From DATCYX01 sp037444705 (lineage in GTDB: Bacteria > Chloroflexota > Anaerolineae > Anaerolineales > UBA4823), in contig JBBILY010000117.1 in assembly GCA_037444705.1 (NCBI GenBank), positions 1 to 9,867 on the forward strand: DNA of 9,867 nt, given 5' to 3'. Below, piece by piece: positions 1 through 6,018 of the stretch; position 1 is the stretch's first letter, and each line of letters opens with the position of its first letter. The notes below the pieces were generated by a model. The model saw only the letters and a list, made by a program, of their open reading frames with translations. It was not told the DNA's origin and searched no databases. Both the position numbers and the translations under genes were made by a program.

Positions 1-450
1 CAGGCCTGCTCTCTCCAACAATACGTTAATTCCTGTCACCCGCGCGGTTGCCGGATCGCCTGGGGCTAAGAGCCAGCGCCAGGCTACGCCGGTGACGATG
101 AACGAGATGGACATGGGGAAAAGGAACAGGCTGCGGAAGAAGTTTTCCCCGCGAATGCCCCGATCCAGCAAGACCGCCAGGCCTAAGCCGAGGAAGATGC
201 ACGCCGCCAGGAAGAAAAGGGTGAAGACGACAGTGTTGCGGACGTCAATGAGGAAGCGGGTGTTGGTGAATAACTTAGCATAATTCACCAAGCCGGCCCA
301 GGCAAGATTCGGGCGCAAGCCATCCCACTTGGAGAGGGAGACCCACACGGTCCAGCCAATGAAGGAATAGACAAATACGGCGATCGCCAGAATAGAGGGC
401 GAAATCAAGAGAATAGAAAAAATGCGATCCCAATTCAACCAGCGCCGCAT
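1..450 (-). CDS. CUT1-type sugar ABC transporter permease, N-terminal part (cut by window edge)
   Basis: The reverse strand is open from an ATG at 450 to the window edge, giving 150 residues that begin MRRWLNWDRIFSILLISPSI. This is the N-terminal half of a MalF/UgpA-like inner-membrane permease. Hydrophobic helices are visible at about residues 11-35, 72-95 and 108-125. The typical 'NTVVFTLFF' helix is followed by 'GENFFRSLFLFPMSISFIV', the usual start of the permease core. Such proteins pair with a second permease and an ATPase to import sugars; the conserved EAA loop that contacts the ATPase would lie outside the window. A GGAG ribosome site 6 nt upstream supports the start. The gene lies 66 nt behind the binding-protein gene on the same strand, so it is very likely the next operon gene. 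Substrate cannot be read from this part and is inferred from the neighbour. Confidence 0.9.
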   Translation of the reverse strand, partial: MRRWLNWDRIFSILLISPSILAIAVFVYSFIGWTVWVSLSKWDGLRPNLAWAGLVNYAKLFTNTRFLIDVRNTVVFTLFFLAACIFLGLGLAVLLDRGIRGENFFRSLFLFPMSISFIVTGVAWRWLLAPGDPATARVTGINVLLERAGL

Positions 451-467
451 ACGGAACTCCAGAGACA

Positions 468-498
468 GATAGGCGCAGGCGTCTCGCCTGCGCCTATC
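468..498 (-). promoter_or_regulatory. Stem-loop between binding-protein and permease genes
   Basis: Arms 468-481 and 485-498 are perfect inverted repeats (14 bp) around a 3-nt loop. The stem is GC-rich. No T-run follows on the reverse strand, so it does not look like a full intrinsic terminator. In malE-malF type operons such a hairpin protects the upstream binding-protein mRNA from 3' decay and lowers permease expression; that role is inferred here. The core GGCGAGACGCC could also belong to a dispersed palindromic repeat family. Confidence 0.75.
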
Positions 499-516
499 GT
501 TATACCACAGAAGTCA

Positions 517-1884
517 CTACTTGCACACGCCCGCATCCTTGCAGGCCTGAGCCAGGCTGGCCTGGGCTTTAGCCACGTCACGATCGGTGACGAAGGCGGT
601 CATCACATCATGGATCATCGTCACCCAGGATTCGGAGGCGGCGGCGCCATGAGCCAGGCTGGGGACGATGGCATCCTTAGCCCAATCCTGCATGGCCGTT
701 TGTAGATAAGGGCCAAACAGGTTGGCATCGCAGTCGTTGCGAGCACAGATCGAGCCCTTGAGCGGGTTGAAGGCTTCCTGCCCTTCTTTGGAGCCGATCA
801 GGCGCAACCACTCGCGCACCTGCTCTGGGTGTGGGGCACCCTTAGGCAGACCAAAGGTATCGGACAGGGCGATGAAGATGCCTTGGGTTCCGGGCGGCGA
901 AGCCCAACCGGAATCCTTGAAGCCTTTGGCCAGGTTATCGGCATCCACCCAGTCGCCCATGATGGTCATGCCGGCTTTACCCTGGATGACCAGATCGTTG
1001 GCCTGATCCCAGGACAGGGCGGAGTGGTCGGCGTTGACGTAGTCCAGCATCTTAGCCATGTTCTCCAGGGCTTGCTTGACCTCCGGGCCGTTCCAGTCGG
1101 TCTCGCCGGTCCACAGGCCCTTGTATTTTTCAGCGCCCATGGTGCCAGCCAGCACGACTTCGAACAGGTGGGTGGAAGCCCAGATGCCGACATCGCCCAA
1201 AGCCAGGGGGGTAATGCCTTTGGCTTTCATGGCTTCGGCCAGGGTGAAGAACTCATCGAAAGTAGTTGGTGGTGTCCAACCGTTCTCCTCGAAGACTTTC
1301 TTGTTGTACCAGAGCACATTGGCGCGGTGAATGTTGACCGGCACGGACCAGTAGTGACCATCGTAGGAGATGATCTCCAGCACGCCGGGCGGGAAGACCT
1401 TATCCCAACCCTCTTCCTTGAAGAGATCATCCAGGGGCTCCATGTAGCCGGTGGTCACCCAGGTATCAATCAGTTCGTGCCCCATGTGCACCTGGAAGGA
1501 GTCTGGCGGGTCGCCACCCAGCATGCGGGCCTTCAGGGCGGGCTTGGCTTCGAAGCCAGCGCCGCCAGCCACGGTGGCGTTGATGATTTCGACATCCGGG
1601 AACTTGGCCTTGTACATATCGAACAACTTCAGCAACCCGGCCGCCTCACCGCCAGTGGTCCACCAGGAGAAAATCTCCAGTTTCTTCTCAACGGGGACAG
1701 GGGTTTCTGTCGGTTGGGGCGGTGTCGTAGGGCTGGGTTGAGGCGGTGCGGTCACTGCAGGCGCCTCGGTGGCTGGTGGCACTTCGGTGGGTGTGGGTGT
1801 GGCTGCGGGTCTGCAAGCCGAGAGCACAATGGCTGCCAGCATCAGCACAGCCAGCAAAGTGTAGGTGAAACGCTTGTGGGACAT
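517..1884 (-). CDS. Sugar-binding lipoprotein of ABC transporter (SBP family 1, glucose-binding-protein-like)
   Basis: A 455-residue extracytoplasmic binding protein that delivers sugar to the CUT1 permease. I chose the ATG at 1884 over the upstream TTG at 1923 because AGGAGGAG lies just before it and the signal peptide then starts normally (MSHKR, hydrophobic core, lipobox LSAC with Cys24 as the lipidated residue). Residues 25 to about 62 are a Thr/Pro-rich linker, followed by the bilobal fold from 'KLEIFSWWTTGGE'. Segments 'MLGGDPPDSFQVH', 'WSVPVNIHRANVLWYN', 'GKAGMTIMGDW', 'SPGTQGIFIALSDTFGLPKG' and 'GSKEGQEAFNPLKGSI' closely match what I recall of the Thermus thermophilus glucose/galactose-binding protein, so glucose or a related hexose is the likely ligand. 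That specificity is inferred from remembered similarity. The gene follows the ROK regulator (103-nt gap) and precedes the permease; I see no clear sigma70 promoter in that gap, so it is probably read from the ROK promoter. Confidence 0.93.
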   Translation of the reverse strand: MSHKRFTYTLLAVLMLAAIVLSACRPAATPTPTEVPPATEAPAVTAPPQPSPTTPPQPTETPVPVEKKLEIFSWWTTGGEAAGLLKLFDMYKAKFPDVEIINATVAGGAGFEAKPALKARMLGGDPPDSFQVHMGHELIDTWVTTGYMEPLDDLFKEEGWDKVFPPGVLEIISYDGHYWSVPVNIHRANVLWYNKKVFEENGWTPPTTFDEFFTLAEAMKAKGITPLALGDVGIWASTHLFEVVLAGTMGAEKYKGLWTGETDWNGPEVKQALENMAKMLDYVNADHSALSWDQANDLVIQGKAGMTIMGDWVDADNLAKGFKDSGWASPPGTQGIFIALSDTFGLPKGAPHPEQVREWLRLIGSKEGQEAFNPLKGSICARNDCDANLFGPYLQTAMQDWAKDAIVPSLAHGAAASESWVTMIHDVMTAFVTDRDVAKAQASLAQACKDAGVCK

Positions 1885-1960
1885 AACTCTCCTCCTGTAA
1901 AAAGCAAACTTAGGAATTTCCAATCAGTGGAGCCGGTAGGGAGACTTATAAGGATAGACC

Positions 1961-1970
1961 TCACCTCCTT
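1961..1970 (-). promoter_or_regulatory. Orphan extended Shine-Dalgarno sequence
   Basis: On the reverse strand this reads AAGGAGGTGA, a full match to the 16S rRNA anti-SD region. It lies between the ROK stop and the binding-protein gene, yet no ATG, GTG or TTG follows at usable spacing; the nearest is the TTG at 1923, 38 nt on. It may be a standby ribosome site, the remnant of a lost small gene, or chance. Confidence 0.4.
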
Positions 1971-1987
1971 TCGTGGTGCTTGTCCTC

Positions 1988-3235
1988 TTATCGCTGGATA
2001 CTTTGTACGCCAGAGAGGCTGAGAGGCTTGGACAGGATGGCCTGTATCACCAGGGCTGTGGCGCCCATTGCGCCGGCATCTGGCCCAAAGGCTGAAAGGG
2101 CGAGGCGCGTATGTCTGCGGATGACGTCCAATGCCCGCTCTTCGACGACCTTTTTGACTGAAGGCAGGATAAATTTGCCGGCTTTGCTCAGGGCGCCTCC
2201 GATGACCACCATTTCTGGGTTAAAAATGTTGATTAAATTAGCGACACCCAGGCCCAGGGCTTCACCCGTTTCGCTCAATGCTCCCAGGGCCTCCTCGTCG
2301 CCGCTTTCGGCGGCTTGAATGATGGTGGCGAGGTTCAAAGGCAGGTTTTGTTGCTTTAAAATGCTGGTAATGGTGCTTTGTCGCCCCACCTCGAGGCGGG
2401 CGCGCACCCTTTCGATAAGTGAAGATTGGTTAGCCGAGTTCTCCCAGCAGCCCCAATTACCACAGCGGCAGGGTCGAGATTTATCAAACAAAATGCTGGT
2501 GTGGCCAATCTCCCCAGCCATACCATGAGCACCGCGATAGAGTTCGCCATTGAGAAATAGCCCTCCACCAACGCCGACGCCTGCCACGATGAAAAGGAAA
2601 TGTCGTTCGTGGCGTGCAACCCCAAAGAGATGTTCACCCAACGCAGCCGCGTTGGCATCATTATCAATCCACACCGTTAGTCCCACGCGTTCAGAGAAAA
2701 GTTGGCGCAATGGGACATCGCGCCATTGCAGGTTGGGGGAAAATACCAGGCTGCCCATCTCTACGTCAACCATGCCCGGCAGAGAAATCCCCATCCCTAA
2801 TGGCTGCATGCTGCAATCCTGAATTACAACGAGGGCTTCGTCAACCAAAGAGAAAGCCCGCCTCAGGACTTCGTCTTGCTGGGTGATCGAGTCCAGGGCT
2901 TCGTATTTGCGCCAAAGAATTTCCCCAACGAAGTTAGAGACCAGGATGGTAACGTAACCCACACCAAGTTCTAAGCCAATGGCACATCCAGCCCGAGGGT
3001 TCAGCCTGAGCAAAGTGCTGGGGCGACCTGTCTTTGAGGCAACCAGGCCCTCCTCATATACCAGGCCTCGGTTGAGCAATTCTTCGACCAGGCTAGAGAC
3101 GGTAGATTTATTGAGACCAATGAGTTGAGCCAGCCGGGCGCGCGAGAGTGAACCGTCTCGATGAAGACGCTGTAGTACAGCGGCTAAATTCATCCCCCTG
3201 ACCAGAGTAGTGCTCCCTTTCAAGGGTATAGACAT
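1988..3235 (-). CDS. ROK-family transcriptional repressor (NagC/XylR type)
   Basis: A 415-residue regulator: an N-terminal winged helix-turn-helix (about residues 16-60; recognition region 'LSRARLAQLIGLNKSTVSSLVEEL') fused to a ROK sugar-kinase-like domain (about 80-400). The ROK zinc site is visible as His245 in GEIGH plus Cys256, Cys258 and Cys263 in the CRCGNWGCWE motif. 'NDANAAALGE' with Asp193 is also conserved. The kinase phosphate loop DxGxT is absent ('ELGVGYVTI' instead), which together with the DNA-binding domain points to a sugar-sensing repressor, not a glucokinase. The ATG at 3235 is preferred: GGAGGAG precedes it, though spacing is short, and the upstream ATG at 3280 has no ribosome site and overlaps the -10 region. 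Being first in the sugar transporter operon, it probably controls its own promoter with the transported sugar as inducer (inference). Confidence 0.93.
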   Translation of the reverse strand: MSIPLKGSTTLVRGMNLAAVLQRLHRDGSLSRARLAQLIGLNKSTVSSLVEELLNRGLVYEEGLVASKTGRPSTLLRLNPRAGCAIGLELGVGYVTILVSNFVGEILWRKYEALDSITQQDEVLRRAFSLVDEALVVIQDCSMQPLGMGISLPGMVDVEMGSLVFSPNLQWRDVPLRQLFSERVGLTVWIDNDANAAALGEHLFGVARHERHFLFIVAGVGVGGGLFLNGELYRGAHGMAGEIGHTSILFDKSRPCRCGNWGCWENSANQSSLIERVRARLEVGRQSTITSILKQQNLPLNLATIIQAAESGDEEALGALSETGEALGLGVANLINIFNPEMVVIGGALSKAGKFILPSVKKVVEERALDVIRRHTRLALSAFGPDAGAMGATALVIQAILSKPLSLSGVQSIQR

Positions 3236-3245
3236 ACTCCTCCGT

Positions 3246-3271
3246 CTAATTTGTTGCGGACACCAACTAAA
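3246..3271. promoter_or_regulatory. Candidate ROK operator (imperfect inverted repeat)
   Basis: Between the -10 box and the start codon of the ROK gene, half-sites CTAATTTGTTG and, inverted, TTTAGTTGGTG flank a 4-nt centre and match at 7 of 11 positions. The halves resemble the TTAGTTTGTT-type half-site known for XylR-like ROK repressors. Its position over the transcription start suits autorepression. Similarity is partial, so this is a candidate only. Confidence 0.35.
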
Positions 3272-3300
3272 TTTTAGCATAGAGGTGATCTACATGTCAA
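3271..3300 (-). promoter_or_regulatory. Promoter of the ROK-sugar transporter operon
   Basis: Reverse strand: -35 TTGACA (3300-3295), 18-nt spacer, -10 TAAAAT (3276-3271), preceded by an extended-10 TG (TGCTAAAAT). Transcription would start near 3264, about 30 nt before the ATG at 3235. This is the best sigma70-like promoter in the window. Confidence 0.7.
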
Positions 3301-3335
3301 GATTACGCTTAAAATTAGCCGCGTTTAGCGGCTGA
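3294..3335 (+). CDS. Possible 13-residue leader peptide
   Basis: ATG at 3294 opens a 13-codon frame (MSRLRLKLAAFSG) ending at TGA 3333-3335. It has a very good ribosome site, GAGGTGA at 3282-3288 with 5-nt spacing. The last codons overlap the stem-loop at 3317-3333, and a T-run follows at 3344-3349. This could be a leader upstream of marR. Against it: no convincing forward promoter lies upstream, and the ribosome site falls in the spacer of the divergent ROK promoter. Speculative. Confidence 0.2.
   Translation: MSRLRLKLAAFSG
3317..3333. repeat. Small inverted repeat in the divergent intergenic region
   Basis: AGCCGC and GCGGCT form a perfect 6-bp stem around GTTTA, extendable by a wobble and an A-T pair. 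It lies between the ROK and marR promoters. It may be a regulator site for either gene or part of a leader structure; the T-run on the forward strand is about 10 nt too far for a classical terminator. Confidence 0.4.
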
Positions 3336-3409
3336 TAGGCCATATTTTTTCATAAAATGCCCATTATTCACCCCTAACCAGCCTCGGAGGGGCCTATAAT
3401 TTATCTGGG

Positions 3410-3420
3410 TATTAAACTAT
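3410..3420. promoter_or_regulatory. Candidate MarR-site half (TATTAAACTAT)
   Basis: TATTAAACTAT lies 20 nt before the -35 box of the marR promoter. Its reverse complement matches ATAGTTCAATA at 3991-4001, in front of the yceI gene, at 10 of 11 positions. A shared AT-rich box before the regulator and before its presumed target is what autoregulated MarR systems show, but AT-rich matches arise easily by chance. Confidence 0.3.
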
Positions 3421-3439
3421 TTCACCGCTGAATTGCCCC

Positions 3440-3468
3440 TTGACGGGAGAGCAAATCCCTGATAATAT
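3440..3468 (+). promoter_or_regulatory. Promoter of the marR gene
   Basis: -35 TTGACG (3440-3445), 17-nt spacer, -10 TAATAT (3463-3468). Transcription would start near 3475, 25 nt before the ATG at 3500. The gyrA-like gene further right has the same hexamers and spacing. A TATAAT at 3395-3400 has no matching -35 and is less likely. Confidence 0.6.
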
Positions 3469-3499
3469 TTCAACATCAAATTATTTAATGGTGAATAAT

Positions 3500-3976
3500 A
3501 TGCCCACCCATTATCAAGGCCCCCCAGAAGAGGTGCGCGCCCTGGACACTTTTATCAAGCTCACCCGTGCGACTGAGTCGCTGCTGGCACGCTTATCTCA
3601 GCGCGGCACCATGGGGGATCTGACGGTCAGCCAGTTTGGCGTGCTGGAGGCGCTCTATCATCTTGGCCCGATGTGCCAAACGGCTTTGGGTAATAAATTG
3701 CTTAAAAGCAGCGGTAATATCACCATGGTGATTGACAATCTGGAAAAACGTGGGCTGGTACGGCGTGTGCGCGATTCTGAAGATCGCCGTTTTATCAAAA
3801 TTGTGCTCACTGAAGCGGGCAAGGAATTAATCGCCCGCCTGTTTCCACAACACCTGGCAGCGATAAAAGAAGAGATGAGCGTGTTGACTCCAGAAGAGCA
3901 GGAGACCCTGGCTCTTCTGTGTCGCAAACTTGGTAAACCTGAGGAGGTCAGAGAGGAAGTTACAAGCCAGGATTAA
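3500..3976 (+). CDS. MarR-family transcriptional regulator
   Basis: A 158-residue winged helix-turn-helix protein of the usual MarR size. The DNA-binding core is at about 41-103: 'LTVSQFGVLEAL', helix-turn-helix 'CQTALGNKLLKSSGNITMVIDNLEKRGLV', and wing 'RRVRDSEDRRFIKIVLTEAG' with the conserved D-x-R-R. Helices at both ends form the dimer interface. Cys59 and one Cys near the C-terminus could be redox- or quinone-sensitive, but that is not shown. I chose the ATG at 3500: GGTGA lies 5 nt upstream, and longer frames (from TTG 3440) would begin inside the promoter. It heads a rightward cluster with yceI, a CatE-type VOC gene, doxX and a selenoprotein redoxin, an arrangement like MhqR-regulated quinone-stress genes, so it probably represses that cluster and is released by electrophiles or oxidants (inference). 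Confidence 0.92.
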   Translation: MPTHYQGPPEEVRALDTFIKLTRATESLLARLSQRGTMGDLTVSQFGVLEALYHLGPMCQTALGNKLLKSSGNITMVIDNLEKRGLVRRVRDSEDRRFIKIVLTEAGKELIARLFPQHLAAIKEEMSVLTPEEQETLALLCRKLGKPEEVREEVTSQD

Positions 3977-3990
3977 ATTTTTTTACTCAT

Positions 3991-4010
3991 ATAGTTCAAT
4001 ATTAAAATAG
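3991..4010. promoter_or_regulatory. Candidate MarR operator upstream of yceI
   Basis: A 20-nt imperfect palindrome (7 of 10 positions paired) centred on AATATT: ATAGTTCAAT then ATTAAAATAG. The left half matches the box before marR; another near-copy, CATTAAACTTT, lies at 4030-4040. It sits in the 82-nt gap between marR and yceI, where a second promoter for the stress genes could lie, though no good -35/-10 pair is visible. Confidence 0.35.
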
Positions 4011-4058
4011 TGAATGTGAAATTACCGCACATTAAACTTTACAACATGGAGGTAAAAC

Positions 4059-4616
4059 ATGGCTTGGAAAATTGATGCCCCCCATTCGCGCGTGGTTTTT
4101 TCCGTGCGCCATATGATGATCGCTCATGTCCATGGGCAGTTCGAAAAATTGGATGGGGTGGTTAATTTTAATCCAGACGACCCCGCCAGCACCACGGTGG
4201 ATGTGCAGATTGATGCAGCCAGCATTACCACCCGCGAGCCTCAGCGCGATGCTCATCTGAAATCTCCCGATTTTCTGGATGTTGAGCGCTATCCGTATAT
4301 CACGTTCAAAAGCAGACGGGTGGAGGTCGTTGACGGGGAGCATGCCCGCCTGATTGGTGATTTGACGATCCGCGATGTCACGCGTGAAGTCGTTCTGGAT
4401 GTGGTATACAACGGCCTGGTCAAAAGCCCTTGGGGCACCAATGTCGCCGGTTTCTCTGCATCTACCCGTATAAACCGTAAAGATTGGGGTCTGACCTGGA
4501 ATGTGCCCCTGGAAGCTGGCGGTTGGCTGGTAGGGGACATCATCAACATCAACATTGACGTCGAACTGGTGCAGCAGCCTGAAGGCGCAGCCGAGGTGGA
4601 GAAAGTTGAAGCCTGA
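4059..4616 (+). CDS. YceI family protein (lipocalin-like, polyisoprenoid-binding fold)
   Basis: A 185-residue beta-barrel protein. It opens with the classic 'WKIDAPHSRVVFSVRHMMIAHVHGQF' and contains 'VDVQIDAASITTREPQRDAHLKSPDFLDVERYPYITFKS', 'LIGDLTIRDVTREVVLDV' and 'FSASTRINRKDWGLTWN', all signatures of the YceI domain. Members bind long isoprenoid or amphiphilic chains such as quinone tails in an extended barrel. There is no signal peptide, so this one is cytoplasmic, unlike E. coli YceI. GGAGG at 4048-4052 precedes the ATG. The last 11 nt overlap the start of the VOC gene, implying translational coupling. Context (MarR, CatE-type dioxygenase, DoxX, redoxin) suggests handling of quinones or lipophilic electrophiles; this is inference. 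The ligand is unknown. Confidence 0.94.
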   Translation: MAWKIDAPHSRVVFSVRHMMIAHVHGQFEKLDGVVNFNPDDPASTTVDVQIDAASITTREPQRDAHLKSPDFLDVERYPYITFKSRRVEVVDGEHARLIGDLTIRDVTREVVLDVVYNGLVKSPWGTNVAGFSASTRINRKDWGLTWNVPLEAGGWLVGDIININIDVELVQQPEGAAEVEKVEA

Positions 4617-5523
4617 TCGGTTGCCTCCCTTTCGCATTCATCCCGCCACCTGGCCGGGGCATGTCCATCTCAACGTGGCCGATTTAGAAGGCCAGATTTC
4701 GTTCTATCAACGGGTGATTGGCCTGCAATTGCACTGGCGTGAGGATGATAGCGCAGGTTTAGGGGCCGGCGCGGCTGATCTGTTGCGTTTGAGCCGTCTG
4801 CCTGGGGGACGGCGCTATCGGGGTGTCAGCGGCTTGTACCATTTTGCCATCTTGCTGCCACAGCGGCGCCATCTGGCCCAGGTGATCGCTCGCCTTCTGG
4901 CACTGCGGGTGCGCAACTATCCGACTGACCATATCATGACCAAGTCCACCTATCTCGACGACCCGGAAGGCAACGGCATCGAGGTTTACGTAGAATCCCC
5001 GCAAGATGGGGTGTTTGTGATGCAGGAGGATGTGTTCTACGCCCGTAGGGCGGACGGCAGTTTAAGCGATGGACGGGAGGCGCTGGATCTTGAAGCCCTT
5101 TTTACAACCCTTGACCCTAACCAGCCTTTGGATGTTCCTCTCCCCAGGGAGACGCGAATAGGGCACGTCCACTTGCATGTGGCAAACCTGGAGCAGAGCT
5201 TGCACTTCTACCATGAACTCCTGGGCTTCGATCACATGGGGATGGCGCGCAACTTCCGCATGGGCATGGTCTCGGCGGGTGGTTATCACCACCATATTGG
5301 GTTTAACACCTGGCAGGGGGAGGGGGCACCCCCTCCCCCGCCGGATGCCCTGGGCCTGCGCTATTTCAGCATGCTGCTGCCAGATGTGGCGGCATGGGAA
5401 CAGGTGCGGGAGCGGGTGGAACAGGTGGGCCTTGAACATGCTCTATTGCCGCAAGGGTTGTTCTTGCAAGATCCCTCGGGCAATAAACTGTTGCTGGCTG
5501 TGAATAAAGAAAGTGATGCCTGA
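4606..5523 (+). CDS. Two-domain VOC (glyoxalase/extradiol dioxygenase) protein, CatE-like
   Basis: About 305 residues with two vicinal-oxygen-chelate domains (roughly 16-130 and 183-305). It resembles Bacillus CatE, a catechol-2,3-dioxygenase, in 'GLYHFAILLP', 'YLDDPEGNGIEVY', 'IGHVHLHVANLEQSLHFYHELLGF' and 'SAGGYHHHIGFNTW'. In the N-terminal domain His19 (GHVHL), His79 (YHFAI) and Glu126 (GIEVY) can supply a 2-His-1-carboxylate metal site; the C-terminal domain has His187 and His228-230 but no closing Glu ('NKLLLAVN'). Likely role: ring cleavage or disposal of catechols/hydroquinones; substrate unproven. No ATG fits: I take TTG at 4606, preceded by GAGGTGGAG at 4593-4601, overlapping yceI by 11 nt; the longer frame from 4555 would lie deep inside yceI. 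DoxX follows after 23 nt. A perfect G/C-run palindrome lies within the gene (5316-5339). Confidence 0.88.
   Translation: MKPDRLPPFRIHPATWPGHVHLNVADLEGQISFYQRVIGLQLHWREDDSAGLGAGAADLLRLSRLPGGRRYRGVSGLYHFAILLPQRRHLAQVIARLLALRVRNYPTDHIMTKSTYLDDPEGNGIEVYVESPQDGVFVMQEDVFYARRADGSLSDGREALDLEALFTTLDPNQPLDVPLPRETRIGHVHLHVANLEQSLHFYHELLGFDHMGMARNFRMGMVSAGGYHHHIGFNTWQGEGAPPPPPDALGLRYFSMLLPDVAAWEQVRERVEQVGLEHALLPQGLFLQDPSGNKLLLAVNKESDA
5316..5339. repeat. Perfect G-run/C-run inverted repeat inside the VOC gene
   Basis: GGGGGAGGGGG (5316-5326) and CCCCCTCCCCC (5329-5339) are perfect complements separated by 2 nt. They encode the loop QGEGAPPPPP after 'GFNTW'. This would form a very stable mRNA hairpin mid-gene. 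The reading frame continues into good VOC sequence on both sides, so no assembly error is evident. Confidence 0.85.
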
Positions 5524-5546
5524 AGTGCAAATGAAAGGAGTGCCTT

Positions 5547-5984
5547 ATGTTGGAAAGCATTTTTTCACCTTATGACGATTGGGGGCTGCTGATATTGCGC
5601 CTGGCGATGGGGATTGTTTTCTTTGCCCATGGCTGGCCCAAGATCAACCCGAATTCGCCTTTTAAAGGCGTGGCTGGTTTTGCCGGTTTTCTTAAGCAGA
5701 TGGGTATTCCCCTGCCCGGTTTCTTTGCTTGGGTGGTGGCCTTGCTTGAGACGGTAGGGGCGATATTGTTGGTGGTCGGTTTGGGCACGCGCATCCTGGC
5801 GCTTTTATTTGCAATTGACATGCTGGTAGCCACCCTGGTCGCCAAAATTCGTTTTATGAGAGTCCCTTTCATAGCACAGCAAACCACTGGTTGGGAGTTG
5901 GATTTCATGTTGCTGGCCGCCTCCCTGGCTCTGCTTTTCAGTGGCGCGGGTTCGATCGCTCTTGATCCTGTGCTGGGATTTTGA
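5547..5984 (+). CDS. DoxX family membrane protein
   Basis: A 145-residue integral membrane protein with four predicted helices (about 13-30, 57-78, 80-99 and 116-140). The family signature 'LLILRLAMGIVFFAHGWPKI' is followed by 'GFAGFLKQMGIPLPGFFAWVVALLETVGAILLVVGLGTRILALLFAIDMLVA', typical of DoxX/DoxD proteins. Members are quinone-linked subunits (thiosulfate:quinone oxidoreductase in Acidianus) or partners in membrane-associated oxidoreductase complexes for redox stress, as proposed in mycobacteria. Start: ATG at 5547 with AAGGAG 6 nt upstream. It follows the VOC gene by 23 nt and precedes the selenoprotein redoxin by 34 nt. A functional pairing with the redoxin (membrane quinone pool to thiol/selenol) is plausible but unproven. 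Confidence 0.93.
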   Translation: MLESIFSPYDDWGLLILRLAMGIVFFAHGWPKINPNSPFKGVAGFAGFLKQMGIPLPGFFAWVVALLETVGAILLVVGLGTRILALLFAIDMLVATLVAKIRFMRVPFIAQQTTGWELDFMLLAASLALLFSGAGSIALDPVLGF

Positions 5985-6010
5985 GCGAGCGCAGGTTTTT
6001 GTGAGATAAT
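5981..6010 (+). promoter_or_regulatory. Candidate promoter for the selenoprotein gene (near-leaderless)
   Basis: -35 TTGAGC (5981-5986), 18-nt spacer, -10 GATAAT (6005-6010) with an extended-10 TG at 6002-6003. The -35 overlaps the doxX stop codon. The -10 ends only 8 nt before the ATG at 6019, so transcripts would start at or just before the start codon. The gene has no good Shine-Dalgarno site (only AGG one nt away), which fits leaderless translation. Confidence 0.4.
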
Positions 6011-6018
6011 CAACAGGC

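Noticed and set aside
829..2022. 397-codon open frame on the forward strand, antisense to the binding-protein gene
   Set aside because: It mirrors the opposite strand of a well-supported gene, is low in complexity (Gly/His/Gln-rich), resembles no family and lacks a ribosome site.
3391..3400. Perfect TATAAT as the marR promoter
   Set aside because: No acceptable -35 at 16-18 nt upstream; the TTGACG/TAATAT pair at 3440-3468 fits better and is nearer the gene.
3440..3499. Longer marR start at TTG 3440
   Set aside because: No ribosome site, and the TTG is part of the -35 box; ATG 3500 has GGTGA at good spacing.
4032..4637. 201-codon open frame opposite yceI
   Set aside because: Antisense shadow of a clear YceI domain.
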